The position numbers were made by a program, and so were the translations under genes. Below are positions 17,312-26,062 of a DNA stretch of 64,000 nt, piece after piece (within the stretch, counting starts at the first letter, position 1; every line of letters starts with the position of its first letter). Origin of the DNA: CAWBRT01 sp963814745. Its GTDB lineage: Bacteria; Acidobacteriota; Terriglobia; Terriglobales; Acidobacteriaceae. Location: NCBI GenBank assembly GCA_963814745.1, contig CAWFEA010000006.1, positions 235,609-299,608 on the forward strand, written 5' to 3'. Under the pieces are notes generated by a model that ran no database searches, was not told the origin of the DNA, and saw nothing but the letters and a program-made list of their open reading frames with translations.

Positions 17312-17872
17312 ATGGGCTGGATTGAGAATAAGTTCGAGAAGAATTTCGTCATCACGACGGTGGATTATGTCTTTAACTGGGCGCGCAAATCGGCGATCTG
17401 GCCCATGACCTTCGGTCTCGCGTGCTGCGCCATCGAAATGATTGCGGCTTCGGCGGCGCGCTATGACATCGCCCGGTTTGGCTCCGAAGTCTTTCGTCCC
17501 AGTCCCCGCCAGAGCGACCTGATGATCGTGGCGGGAACGGTCAGCCTCAAGATGGCCCCGGTTGTGCAACGCATTTATGCCCAGATGCCGGACCCGAAGT
17601 GGGTCATCGCCATGGGCGCCTGCGCTTCCGTCGGCGGTCCATTCAATACTTATGCGGTCTTGCAGGGCGTGGACAAAATCGTCCCGGTCGACATTTATAC
17701 GATCGGCTGCCCACCGCGTCCGGAAAACTTGTTTTACGCGCTGCTGAAGCTGCAGGACAAGATCGACGCCATGAGTATCGCCAAAAAGCCCACCCAGGTG
17801 CGGCTTGCCGAAGGCATGGTGGAGGATTTCAAGCGCAACGTCCAGATTTCGCAGACGCTCCAACCGAAGTAG
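17312..17872 (+). CDS. nuoB: NADH-quinone oxidoreductase subunit B, stand-alone gene
   Basis: The NuoB subunit holds the terminal [4Fe-4S] cluster N2 of complex I, next to the quinone site. The 186-residue protein has the adjacent Cys pair in LACCAIEM, the third Cys in GACASVGGPFN and the fourth in IGCPPRPENLFYALL, which are the four N2 ligands. Family members are 160-220 residues, so it is full length. The next genes are a receiver-like protein and a secreted hypothetical, not nuoA or nuoC, so this copy is away from a nuo operon. A second nuoB copy elsewhere in the genome is possible. A CRP/FNR-type palindrome lies upstream. Confidence 0.93.
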   Translation: MGWIENKFEKNFVITTVDYVFNWARKSAIWPMTFGLACCAIEMIAASAARYDIARFGSEVFRPSPRQSDLMIVAGTVSLKMAPVVQRIYAQMPDPKWVIAMGACASVGGPFNTYAVLQGVDKIVPVDIYTIGCPPRPENLFYALLKLQDKIDAMSIAKKPTQVRLAEGMVEDFKRNVQISQTLQPK

Positions 17873-18052
17873 CCCCCTGACCGATCCCCGGAACGCCTGG
17901 GGACTCGACCAGGCGACTCCGTTCGCTTTCCGGTAAAGCCTCGGGCTGTGCCCGTCCTGCGCGGCGCCATTCTCACTAAGGCACCTTTTCCGGGGAAATC
18001 AGCTACAAAGGCGGGCAAAGTTGTGGTACGGTCGAGACTTAGCGGAGACCTT

Positions 18053-18706
18053 ATGAAACGCCGATTCCTGTTCACCCTGGCGATCCTGATGCTGTGTGTT
18101 CCCGTACTGCAAGCGGAATCGCGGAAAACCATCTGCGATGCGGCCGGCAGAGAGAAAACCGAAAGCAGCATGACGCGGTTGTTTGGCATGACGACGGAGG
18201 AATTCGAGAAATCGGGGCTTTGCAAACTCTCCGATAGCGAATACTCCAGCCTGATTGCCTGGACGCTGAAGCGCGGTCCCAGCCGTGACGTTGTCAACCC
18301 GCATCCCGCCAAGCGCATTCTGGTCGAAATGATGTTTGGTGAAGGCACGCCGAACGAAGTCAAAGCCGCGTACCTGAGAGCGTTGAAGCCGTACAAGGAT
18401 GTCGAAGTCATTGACAAGCCCAAAGGGGATGTTCAGATCGCGGTGCAGGCGTACCAGCTGAAGACCGCGGCAGGACGCGTTGCCACCGTGTTGGTCGCCG
18501 CCAGAACCTTCAGGACGTGGAAGGTGGCGTACTTCGACGGCTATAAGACCATGACCGAAGAATTGGCTCCCGAAACCATCGGGAATGCCTCCCCGGAAGA
18601 GCTGGCGACGCTCATCGCCGATCAGGTGGCCATGATCGACGGCAAGGTGTTTGAGTCGTTGCGCAAGCAGTATCCCTACCTGGAAACCGCCAAGCATCGT
18701 CCGTAA
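18053..18706 (+). CDS. Secreted protein of unknown function
   Basis: A 217-residue protein with a clear Sec signal peptide (KRRFLFTLAILMLCVPVLQA, cleavage near residue 21). I chose ATG 18053 because GGAG at 18043-18046 precedes it; the open frame reaches back to 17948 without a better site. The mature part is mixed charged and hydrophobic, with two Cys early (TICDAAG, GLCKLSD) that could form a disulfide, and no transmembrane segment. No family is recognised. It stands alone between nuoB and a palindromic repeat element. Confidence 0.7.
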   Translation: MKRRFLFTLAILMLCVPVLQAESRKTICDAAGREKTESSMTRLFGMTTEEFEKSGLCKLSDSEYSSLIAWTLKRGPSRDVVNPHPAKRILVEMMFGEGTPNEVKAAYLRALKPYKDVEVIDKPKGDVQIAVQAYQLKTAAGRVATVLVAARTFRTWKVAYFDGYKTMTEELAPETIGNASPEELATLIADQVAMIDGKVFESLRKQYPYLETAKHRP

Positions 18707-18780
18707 GCTTCCACCCCAGCAACCGTAACGGCGGGGGTTGCCGGGGACCCCGGCTGACGCGGCGCCTGTGCCCGCGTGCT

Positions 18781-18939
18781 CTAGCATGCTGCTGAAAAAG
18801 TCTCTTGAGTGTCATCCTGAGGTCGCGCCGATTTTGCGCGATCGAAGGATCTGCTTTATTTTCAGTGTGCGCAAACAGCAGATCCTTCGCTTTGCTCAGG
18901 ATGACACCCTCTGAGAAGACTTTTTCAGCAGCCTGCTAG
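18781..18939. repeat. 159-bp palindromic MITE-like element
   Basis: Both ends start CTAGCA inward and share a 23-base terminal inverted repeat with one mismatch (core CTGCTGAAAAAGTCT). Inside it are further matching inverted blocks: TGTCATCCTGAG with CTCAGGATGACA, and GAAGGATCTGCT with AGCAGATCCTTC. The whole element could fold into one long hairpin. It has no coding capacity and fits a non-autonomous transposable repeat of a type I recall as common in acidobacterial genomes. Its right end supplies the stop codon of the neighbouring HD-GYP gene. Confidence 0.75.
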
Positions 18940-20234
18940 TGAATCGTGTCGAGATAGGTGCGTCCCTGCGTCAGCTTATGATTCAGCAAAGAGGCGATTT
19001 GATCGATGTCGGAGGGAAACAGGTTGCAGGTAAGGCCGTCGCGCAGAAAGCGGGGCCGCTGAATACTGGGATCGGCTGCCGACCCCGGCGGCGGGGGAGG
19101 GATGAGCGTGGCCACCGCATCGCGCCGGACCTGTACGATCAATGCCTGCACGGACTCGGGATCCAACTTTGAAGGCGTGAGATTGACGATCGCCGTCAGG
19201 GCCTCGCCGACCGACATGCCGCGGCGATAAGTCCGCTCGCTGGTCATGGCTTCGAAGGTATCGGCCAGCGCTACGATCTTGACCTCCGGCCGCATATCGG
19301 TGAGCAAAAGACCGTCCGGATAACCAGTGCCGTCGGCGCGCTCATGATGCGAGCGGACAACCTCGGGAATGCTCGCCCAGGGAAACTCGACGTCCTTGAC
19401 AATGTCGTACCCGAGCACGGTGTGATCGGCAAGCTGGCGGAATTCGGAAGGATCGAGCGGGTCCGCCTTGTTAAAGAGGTAGCGGTCGACGGCGACTTTT
19501 CCGATGTCATGCAGAAATCCCGCGGCACGAACGCCGGCGATCTCGTTTTCGCTCATCCCGAGAGTATGGGCAATGGCCGCTCCATAAGCGCCCACCCTCA
19601 TGGAATGGCCATGGATATTAATGTCTTTGATATCGATCGCAGCGGCCAAAACCTCGAGCGTGGAGTCGTAGAAGGCGTGAACGCTGCTCAGCAGTTTGAG
19701 ATTTTCTGAAATTCGCGCCGCCAGCGTTTCCGACATGCTGTGGTTGTGAACGGCGAGGGCGCAGTAATGTCCCACCACCTGCACGGAGTGTACTTCCTCC
19801 GGATCATAATCGGCGCCGTCCAGGTGCTCACCCAGGCCAAGGATTCCCACCAGTTTGCGCCCGACGCGCAGGGGGATGATCCACTCCAACCAGGCCGGAT
19901 TGAAATTTCCATCCTTCGAGAAAAATTGCTCGCGCCCTTTGCCATCGAGCCGCGCGGGCTCGTGGAGCCTGCCGAGCGCATAGCCATGCCGGGGAAGCAG
20001 GGGAACGGCCGCGTCTTCAGGAAATTTGGCGAACCCGGCGGCAGCCAGCGAACGAAGCATCAACGGCTTCTCGCCGAATTGGAAGAGAACGCCGCTGCGA
20101 CTGCCGGCAATCTTCATTACCGTTGCCAGTATTTTGCCGGCTGTTTCACGGAAATCGGTATTTGACGTCAGCGCCGGCCCAAGCTCACCCAGAGATTCGA
20201 GTGCATGTGACAGGCGAGATGTATCGTCTCTCAT
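18936..20234 (-). CDS. GAF plus HD-GYP domain protein, probable cyclic-di-GMP phosphodiesterase
   Basis: A 432-residue soluble signalling protein. Residues about 10-170 form a GAF-like sensor domain, and about 190-370 form an HD-GYP phosphodiesterase domain with the HD metal pair in FLHDIGKVAVDRYLFNK, the HH pair in VVRSHHERADGTGYPDGL (the GYP motif is intact), and ALADTFEAMTSERTYR. The key metal ligands are present, so activity on c-di-GMP is expected. The C-terminal 60 residues after a proline run (IPPPPPG) are unassigned. The TAG stop lies inside the terminal repeat of the 18781-18939 element, so insertion may have changed the native C-terminus. The ligand of the sensor domain is unknown. 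Confidence 0.85.
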   Translation of the reverse strand: MRDDTSRLSHALESLGELGPALTSNTDFRETAGKILATVMKIAGSRSGVLFQFGEKPLMLRSLAAAGFAKFPEDAAVPLLPRHGYALGRLHEPARLDGKGREQFFSKDGNFNPAWLEWIIPLRVGRKLVGILGLGEHLDGADYDPEEVHSVQVVGHYCALAVHNHSMSETLAARISENLKLLSSVHAFYDSTLEVLAAAIDIKDINIHGHSMRVGAYGAAIAHTLGMSENEIAGVRAAGFLHDIGKVAVDRYLFNKADPLDPSEFRQLADHTVLGYDIVKDVEFPWASIPEVVRSHHERADGTGYPDGLLLTDMRPEVKIVALADTFEAMTSERTYRRGMSVGEALTAIVNLTPSKLDPESVQALIVQVRRDAVATLIPPPPPGSAADPSIQRPRFLRDGLTCNLFPSDIDQIASLLNHKLTQGRTYLDTIH

Positions 20235-20365
20235 TCACTTCACAGCCAAGGCGGAATACCAGCCAATGCAGAGTAGCCCCTGGAGCCTAACACGGGCAAC
20301 AGGTTCTTTTTGGGAATTAGGTGACTTCTTAGGTTCCCCTAAGGCAATTTTTCCCAGAGAACTAC

Positions 20366-21073
20366 CTAGAAAAAATCCTGCAGGTCGCTGAATCTACTCA
20401 ACTCCATCAGGTCGCCCGCTTCTTGCGGACGCAGCAGCGATCCGTGTTCCAGCGCCCAGGTGTCAGGGTGTGGTATGAAAACTGCCTTTAGTCCCGCTTC
20501 AATGGCAGGGTTGATGTCCGACTTCGGGCTGTTGCCGACCATCCACGTCGTCTCGCGGACAAGTCCTTGTTTTTCCACCACGCGGCGGTAAGTCGGAGAA
20601 TCTTTTTCGGCGACGATCTCCACCGCGCTGAAGTAGTGCCCGAGGCCGGAGCGCTCGACCTTGCCGGATTGCTCGGCGATGTTCCCCTTCGTCATCAGGA
20701 TCAATTGATGCCGCGGTTGCAGATATTGCAGCGTGGGGTCCACTCCCTCGATAAGCTTCATCGGATGTTGGGCGATGGCGCGCGCGAAGCCGCAGATTGT
20801 CTCGCGCAGGCCGGGAGTCAGGGGTTTCAGCGAAAGCCTTTCGAAGGTGCCGATCAGCGCGTGCATAAAGCTCTCGACGCCGTAGCCTCGGGTGGGTATG
20901 TTTTTCCGTTCGACTTCGTACAGCACCTGGCGGATTTCAGCGGGAGTGAACTCGCGATGGTTGAGAAACGATATGAAATCGGCGATCGCCCGTTCGAAAT
21001 AGATGTTGTTCTCCCACAGGGTATCGTCGGCGTCGATCAACAGCGTCTGCCGATGGTCGCACTTCATCCCCAT
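20366..21073 (-). CDS. HAD-superfamily hydrolase
   Basis: A 235-residue haloacid-dehalogenase-type phosphatase. Motif I is LLIDADDTLWENN with the nucleophile Asp and general acid Asp, motif II is the Thr in LILMTKGN, and motifs III/IV are in the segment TWMVGNSPKSDINPAIEAGL. A helical cap of about 90 residues lies between motifs I and II (type C1). I chose ATG 21073; ATG 21067 and an upstream start at 21109 are alternatives. It is downstream of mqnD on the same strand with about 130 bases between. It may dephosphorylate a small metabolite; the substrate cannot be assigned. Confidence 0.82.
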   Translation of the reverse strand: MGMKCDHRQTLLIDADDTLWENNIYFERAIADFISFLNHREFTPAEIRQVLYEVERKNIPTRGYGVESFMHALIGTFERLSLKPLTPGLRETICGFARAIAQHPMKLIEGVDPTLQYLQPRHQLILMTKGNIAEQSGKVERSGLGHYFSAVEIVAEKDSPTYRRVVEKQGLVRETTWMVGNSPKSDINPAIEAGLKAVFIPHPDTWALEHGSLLRPQEAGDLMELSRFSDLQDFF

Positions 21074-21203
21074 GAGATCAGGATTCCTGAAGAGACCCCG
21101 CCCGGTCAAAGGGCGGCAACCAAGCGGGGTAAATCGAACCGGTTGTGCTTGGGCCAGAGGCGCGGCTCTTAACCGGCAAAGACCGGAATTCGCGAATCAT
21201 GAT

Positions 21204-22069
21204 TTACACCGCTTCGGCGACCGCGGTACCGGCCCATTCCAATTTTGCCCGGTGCGGAATCACTCCGCGATCAAAGCCCATTTCGAGCAGTTTGGCCACG
21301 GCGGCTCGACCGTCCTCGCCGTAGTCGAGGGTGCGCTCGTTGACGTACATGCCCACGAACTTGTCGGCCATCTGCGGATCGAGATCGCGCGCGAACTGCA
21401 TGGCATATTGCAACGCCTGTTCACGATTGTCCAAAGCGTACTGAATGCTGTCGCGCAAGGCCTTCGAGACCAGCGCCGACACCTCGGGCCCCAGCTCACG
21501 CTTGATGACGTTACCGCCGAGGGGCAATGGCAATCCGGTGAGGTCGCCCCACCACTTTCCCATGTCGACCACGCGATTCAACCCGCTGCTGGCATAACTG
21601 AGCTGGCCCTCGTGAATAATGAGCCCGGCATCGAATTTGCCGGCCAGAACTTCGGGGATGATCTGATCGAAAGGTACGACTCGGGTCTCGACCTCCGGGG
21701 CAAAGAGTTTCAGCACCAGATAGGCGGTCGTCAACGTCCCGGAACCGCGATGCACGCCTTCTTCACCTCATCCACGCTCAATGGCTTGGCGGAGATGATC
21801 ATGGGCCCGTAGCCTTCGCCAACGCTTCCGCCGTTCGGCATGAGCAGGTACTTGTCCTGAATGTAAGGATAAGCGTGAAACGAGATGGCGGTGACGTCGT
21901 AGTGGCCTTCCATGGCCATGCGATTCAAGGTTTCGATATCGCAAAGCGTGTGCGTAAATTTCAGCCCGGGAACCCGCACCTTGCTGGTGGCCAAACCGTA
22001 AAACATGAATGCGTCGTCGGAATCAGGACTGTGCGCGACTTTGATTTCTTTGCAATCCCCCGATGTCAT
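21204..22069 (-). pseudogene. mqnD: 1,4-dihydroxy-6-naphthoate synthase MqnD, one frameshift
   Basis: MqnD converts cyclic dehypoxanthine futalosine to 1,4-dihydroxy-6-naphthoate in the futalosine route to menaquinone. The N-terminal part from ATG 22069 has the family segment AHSPDSDDAFMFYGLA and YDVTAISFHAYPYI; the C-terminal part has LTTAYLVLKLF, GLIIHEGQLSYA and NVIKRELG. The join near 21738 needs one extra A to give CIAVPGTLTTAYL, so the sequence carries a one-base deletion at GGACG. Total length, about 288 residues, is normal for MqnD. Since mqnA and topA are similarly broken, a consensus error is more likely than gene loss. mqnC and mqnA lie 3 to 5 kb upstream on the same strand. Confidence 0.85.
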
Positions 22070-22236
22070 ATCACTCCAGAGCTCGAGCTGGTTGGCTCGA
22101 ATCGTCGAACCCTAAGGTTGAGTTTGTGTAAATCCCTAAGCCTGAACTCGACTGCGGCAGCCACCAACTGATCACCTCCGCGCCCCCCAGAGCGGTCTCG
22201 AATCTCCGCCCAGGGACACCCTACCCCGCGCAAGGA

Positions 22237-22380
22237 TTACTTACGTTCCAACGGTTCAGAGGATCGCTGATCGGTTTTTTCAGACAAATGCCGGCGCACG
22301 CGCCAATAAATTGCCAGCGCCACTCCGACCACGGCAATTGTCGATAGCACCAGGACCGCGTACAGGATCTTAACGATCAC
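22237..22380 (-). CDS. Small single-span membrane protein
   Basis: A 47-residue open frame starting at GTG 22380: MIVKILYAVLVLSTIAVVGV, one transmembrane helix (about residues 4-26), then a basic YWRVRRH patch as expected for the cytoplasmic side and a polar tail ending LERK. An in-frame TAG just upstream fixes the start region; the ribosome site is weak. The membrane-protein pattern with positive-inside charge supports coding, but no family is known. It lies between mqnD and the SRPBCC gene on the same strand. Confidence 0.5.
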   Translation of the reverse strand: MIVKILYAVLVLSTIAVVGVALAIYWRVRRHLSEKTDQRSSEPLERK

Positions 22381-22485
22381 AGAAACCTAGCATACAGCAA
22401 GCCCGCTACTCGACGCGATACCAATATGCGCCCGGGCCGGTAAGTTTACGGTTTCGCAGGATAAATTTTGCGCGCTTCCGGCGCC

Positions 22486-23013
22486 TCAGCGCTGCGTCGT
22501 AACCGTCTGTTCACAACGCTGCTTCAGGGCGTCGTCCATGGCACGAAAGCCTTGCAACAGCGCAGGCGAAAATCGGCGCCAGAAGGCGGCGACCAGGATT
22601 CCCTTAAAATGTTCGGACTGGATCACGCGGGTGTGCGATTGATCGATTTCGATCACTTCAAACGCATGCTCGCCTTCGAACAGCTCCGGGGAGAGCAGCC
22701 GGCCCACCCACACCATTTTCTTCCCCGGCTCGACGGTGACGATGCGCGGATGAAAGGTAATGGTGCGGTTGCCGATCTTCGCCGCAATCTTAATCGTGTT
22801 GCCGGGCGCAACCGTGCCGCTGGCGGAGGTGAGAAACGGATTCCAGGCGTGATAGCCATTGAGATCGGTCAGCGCCTGCCACACGCGGTCGCCCGGTGCG
22901 TTGATGTCCACCACGGTCACCACCGAGCGTATCTGGTGATAGGGGCTGTGCCAGAAAGAAAATCCCGCCAGTGCCAACAGGGTAATCAGGATGAGAATCA
23001 GGCGCACGCGCAT
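22486..23013 (-). CDS. SRPBCC-domain protein with N-terminal membrane anchor
   Basis: A 175-residue protein. Residues 5-22 form one hydrophobic helix (LILILITLLALAGFSFW), followed by an SRPBCC/START-like hydrophobic-ligand domain: VVTVVDINAPGDRVWQALTDL, GYHAWNPFLTSASG and the late strand HTRVIQSEHFKGILVAAFW with the long C-terminal helix. Members of this superfamily bind lipids, polyketides or hormones, or act as stress proteins. It starts 12 bases after the end of the glycosyltransferase gene, so the two are probably co-transcribed. Confidence 0.78.
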   Translation of the reverse strand: MRVRLILILITLLALAGFSFWHSPYHQIRSVVTVVDINAPGDRVWQALTDLNGYHAWNPFLTSASGTVAPGNTIKIAAKIGNRTITFHPRIVTVEPGKKMVWVGRLLSPELFEGEHAFEVIEIDQSHTRVIQSEHFKGILVAAFWRRFSPALLQGFRAMDDALKQRCEQTVTTQR

Positions 23014-23025
23014 AATCTTCGGCCG

Positions 23026-24656
23026 CTACACTCCCACCGGGAACGGTTTGCTGTGCTGCTCCGGATTGGCGCGGATGATGGCGTCGAATCTTCCCTGCAG
23101 CAGTGACATCATGCCCGTGTACCAGTACCCGAAAACGAACAGGATCAGGAACGGAACGGTAATGTAGTTCTCGTTTTGCAATCGCATAAACCACACGTCA
23201 TGGCGAAGTAGCAGCCGATGGCCAACTCGATCCAGGGCACGATGCCGAGGCGTTTGCGGTACTTCTTGGCCGCGACCGATGTGTCGCGCTTGCTTTGCAC
23301 GCGGTACTTGGGCGTCCGCGCAAAGGCCGTCTGCTTTCCCACCAGCGCCTCAATCACCGCCTTGGAGTTGGTGATGGTCAGGCCGATGCCGAGCGCCATC
23401 AGGCAGGGCAGGTAGAGAAACGTCCGCAACCAGCGCCCCGGGAACAGCTCCTTTTGCGAAACCAGGTAGAAGCTGGAGATGGAGAAGGTGGAAGCCATGA
23501 ACAGGGGCACGTCGATGTAAAGCATCTGGAACCATCCCTGGTAAAAGCGGATGACCATTGCCGGCAGCAGCAGCACGGAAAGCATAATCATCAGCGGATA
23601 GCTGATGATTGGCCGTCAGGTGGTACCAGGCTTCGATCTTCTCCCTGCGGTTGACGCTGGAGTGCATCACCTGCGGCAGGTCTTTGATGGCGCACTGGAT
23701 CAATCCCTTGGCCCAGCGCGCCTGCTGCGTCTTGAAGGCGGTCATCTCGATGGGCAACTCGGCCGGGCACTCCACATCCTGCAGATAGAGAAACTTCCAT
23801 CCCTTCAGCTGCGCGCGATAGCTCAGATCGGTGTCTTCCGTCAGGGTGTCGTGCTGCCAGCCGCCCGCGTCGTCGATGGCCTTGATGCGCCACATTCCGG
23901 CCGTGCCGTTGAAATTGAAGAAGACGCCCGCGCGCGAGCGGCCGCCATGCTCGAGCACAAAGTGGCCGTCCAGCAGGATGGCCTCGACTTCGGTCAGAAA
24001 TGAGTAGTTACGGTTGATGTGGGTCCAGCGGGTCTGCACCATGCCGATTCCCGGGCTCGGCAAAGTGGTGGATCACCTTCATCAGCCAGTCCGGCGAAGG
24101 CGTGAAGTCGGCGTCGAAGATGGCGACGAACTCGCCCTTGGCGATCTTCAGGCCCTCCTGCAGCGCGCCCGCCTTGTAGCCGTGGCGGTCGCTGCGGTGA
24201 TGATAGCTGATCGGGTGTCCCAGGGCCGCATAGCGCTCCACCACGCGCGCGGGCCACTTCCACGGTTTCGTCCGTCGAGTCGTCCAGAACCTGAATGTCC
24301 AGCTTTTCCGGCGGGTACTCCAGTTTGCAAATCGACTCCACCAGGCGGTCGATCACGAACTGCTCGTTGAAGATGGGCAACTGGATGGTGACCCGCGGCA
24401 GTTCCTGGAAGCGTGATTTCGGCTCGCGAACCGCATGCTTGCGGTTGCGGTAATACATCCAGACGAGCTGGTAGCGGTGGAACCCATAGCCGGCCAGAAT
24501 GATGAGCACAATGAAGTACGGGATCAGCAGCATCATGTCAAAGCTGTTGGCCTGATAGAGTCCCTTGAAAGCGGGGTTCGTCTGCTTTTGCAGAAACTGC
24601 ACGAGCGGGTTCGGGTGCGCCTGCGCGATGAGGAAAAATGCGGTGAGCGTTGGCAA
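23026..24656 (-). pseudogene. Family 2 glycosyltransferase (cellulose/mannan-synthase-like), several frameshifts
   Basis: A processive membrane glycosyltransferase of about 500-540 residues when frames are joined. The pieces in order are an N-terminal membrane helix (MMLLIPYFIVLIILAGYGF), the GT2 start RVTIQLPIFNEQFVIDRLVESI with VLDDSTDET, then KAGALQEGLKIAKGEFVAIFDADF, then FNGTAGMWRIKAIDDAGGW, TEDTDLSYRAQ and the QxxRW motif in TQQARWAKG. The C-terminal membrane part has helices around FLYLPCLMALGIGL and ends ANPEQHSKPFPVGV at 23028. Frame changes are needed near 24245, 24040, 23600 and 23180. All three Asp motifs and QxxRW are present, so a functional enzyme seems likely once the sequence is corrected. 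The product could be a cellulose-, mannan- or other beta-glycan. Confidence 0.8.
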
Positions 24657-24750
24657 TCAATTCGACGATCCAACTTGCAGGGACTCGGCCGCTTTGGCCA
24701 AGGCTGATTGTACCTGAACTAGAAGCAAGTTTCATAAATGGCTTTGAAGG

Positions 24751-24804
24751 GGAGCGGCTTCAGCCGCGCCGTCCAGAGCCAGTAAGAATGCGGGCTTTAG
24801 CCCC
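24751..24804. repeat. Paired short palindromes (REP-like)
   Basis: Two small perfect hairpins stand 24 bases apart: GCGGCT-TC-AGCCGC (24754-24767) and GGGCT-TT-AGCCC (24792-24803). I recall the same pair as a dispersed intergenic repeat in acidobacterial genomes. It lies between mqnC and the glycosyltransferase gene and has no coding content. Confidence 0.4.
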
Positions 24805-24845
24805 TGAGGGGATTCTCTGTTTCTGCTGGCATCGTTTCTAGTCGG

Positions 24846-25892
24846 TCAGTTGAGGAAGTGTGTCCGATAAAGCGTGTCGCGCTGCACCGGCCTGAATCCG
24901 GCATCGCGGATGATGTGGCGCAGCTCTTCCTCGGTGGTGCAGTTGTGCACGCCCGCCGAAGCCACCACGTTCTCCTCGATCATGACCGAGCCTACGTCAT
25001 TGCCTCCGAAGCGCAGTCCCATCTGGCATATCTTGAGCCCCTGCGTTACCCAGCTTGCCTGCACGTTGGCAAAGTTCGAGAGGAAAACCCGGGAGATCGC
25101 CAGCGTCTTCAGGTAATCCACGGCCGTCGCCTCGTCCCAGCCGCGCCCGCCGAGCGCCGTGTTCTTCGGCTGGAAAGACCAGGGAATGAACGCGGTGAAG
25201 CCGCCGGTTTCCTCCTGCAAATCGTAAATGCGCTGGAAGTGGTTGACGCGATGCTCGTAATCTTCCCCGACGCCGAACATCATGGTGGCCGTGGTTTTCA
25301 TTCCCAGACGGTGCGCGGTGCGGTGCACCAGCAGCCAGTCGTCGGTCAGGCATTTCAGGCGCGCGATGCGCCGGCGAACTTCATCGTCGAGAATCTCCGC
25401 GCCCCCGCCGGGGATCGAATCCAGTCCGGTGGCACGCAAGCGCACAATGGTCTCTTCCACGCCGATGCCGCTGTATTCGGCGATGGCCAGGATTTCAGAG
25501 GCGGAGAAGCAATGCAGATGGACCTGCGGAAAGCGCTGCTTGATGCCGCTCATCATCCGTTCGAAGTAGTCGATCTTCAGCTCCGGATGCAGCCCGCCCT
25601 GCATGAGCACGCCCGTGCCGCCCAATTCCACGGTCTCGCGGATTTTTTCGTAGATGGTTTCAAAGTCCAGGACATAGCCCTCGGACGCGAGCCTGCCCTT
25701 GAGCGGACGATAGAAGGCGCAGAAGCTGCAGTATTCGGTGCAAAAATTGGTGTAATTGATGTTCCGGTCGATGATGTAGGTGACGATGCCGTCCGGATGC
25801 AAGCGGCGGCGAACCGCGTCGGCTTCCATGCCGATGCCGATCAAGTCGTCGGAGCGGAACATATCGAGCGCTTCTTGTCTTGTAATGCTCAT
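24846..25892 (-). CDS. mqnC: Cyclic dehypoxanthine futalosine synthase MqnC
   Basis: A radical-SAM enzyme that forms the spiro ring of cyclic dehypoxanthine futalosine, the step before MqnD in futalosine-type menaquinone synthesis. The 348-residue protein has the [4Fe-4S] motif Cx3Cx2C in NFCTEYCSFCAFYRP, a Gly-rich GGTGVLMQGGLHP, and the late SWVTQGLKICQMGLRFGGNDVGSVMIEENVV typical of MqnC/MqnE. I chose ATG 25892 (MSITRQEALDMF); the open frame extends 85 codons upstream to 26147 but that extension is Arg/Ser-rich and not family-like. It follows mqnA with a 170-base gap. Confidence 0.9.
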   Translation of the reverse strand: MSITRQEALDMFRSDDLIGIGMEADAVRRRLHPDGIVTYIIDRNINYTNFCTEYCSFCAFYRPLKGRLASEGYVLDFETIYEKIRETVELGGTGVLMQGGLHPELKIDYFERMMSGIKQRFPQVHLHCFSASEILAIAEYSGIGVEETIVRLRATGLDSIPGGGAEILDDEVRRRIARLKCLTDDWLLVHRTAHRLGMKTTATMMFGVGEDYEHRVNHFQRIYDLQEETGGFTAFIPWSFQPKNTALGGRGWDEATAVDYLKTLAISRVFLSNFANVQASWVTQGLKICQMGLRFGGNDVGSVMIEENVVASAGVHNCTTEEELRHIIRDAGFRPVQRDTLYRTHFLN

Positions 25893-26062
25893 CGTGTGCT
25901 CAATACTCCCGGGATCGGCGCTGGGTGCGGTTGATGATCCGGGCGCTCGCTTCTCGCGTACCCTTATTTTACGCCAACTTGCAGAGCCCGACTCGGGAAT
26001 CCTCCGAAGTGCGCACGTGACCGCCAGGGCCCCGCAAGCACAGTGCCTTCCGAAGCACTGGA

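Noticed and set aside
20327..20345. Small palindrome CTTAGG/CCTAAG with a T-rich tail
   Set aside because: The stem is only 6 bp and no plus-strand gene ends there; at most a weak operator upstream of the HD-GYP gene.
22080..22236. tRNA- or SRP-RNA-like segments in the gap upstream of mqnD
   Set aside because: A TTCGAA-like element is present but no cloverleaf or SRP loop can be built.
24858..25934. A 358-codon plus-strand frame opposite mqnC
   Set aside because: mqnC on the minus strand has the radical-SAM motif; this frame is a shadow.
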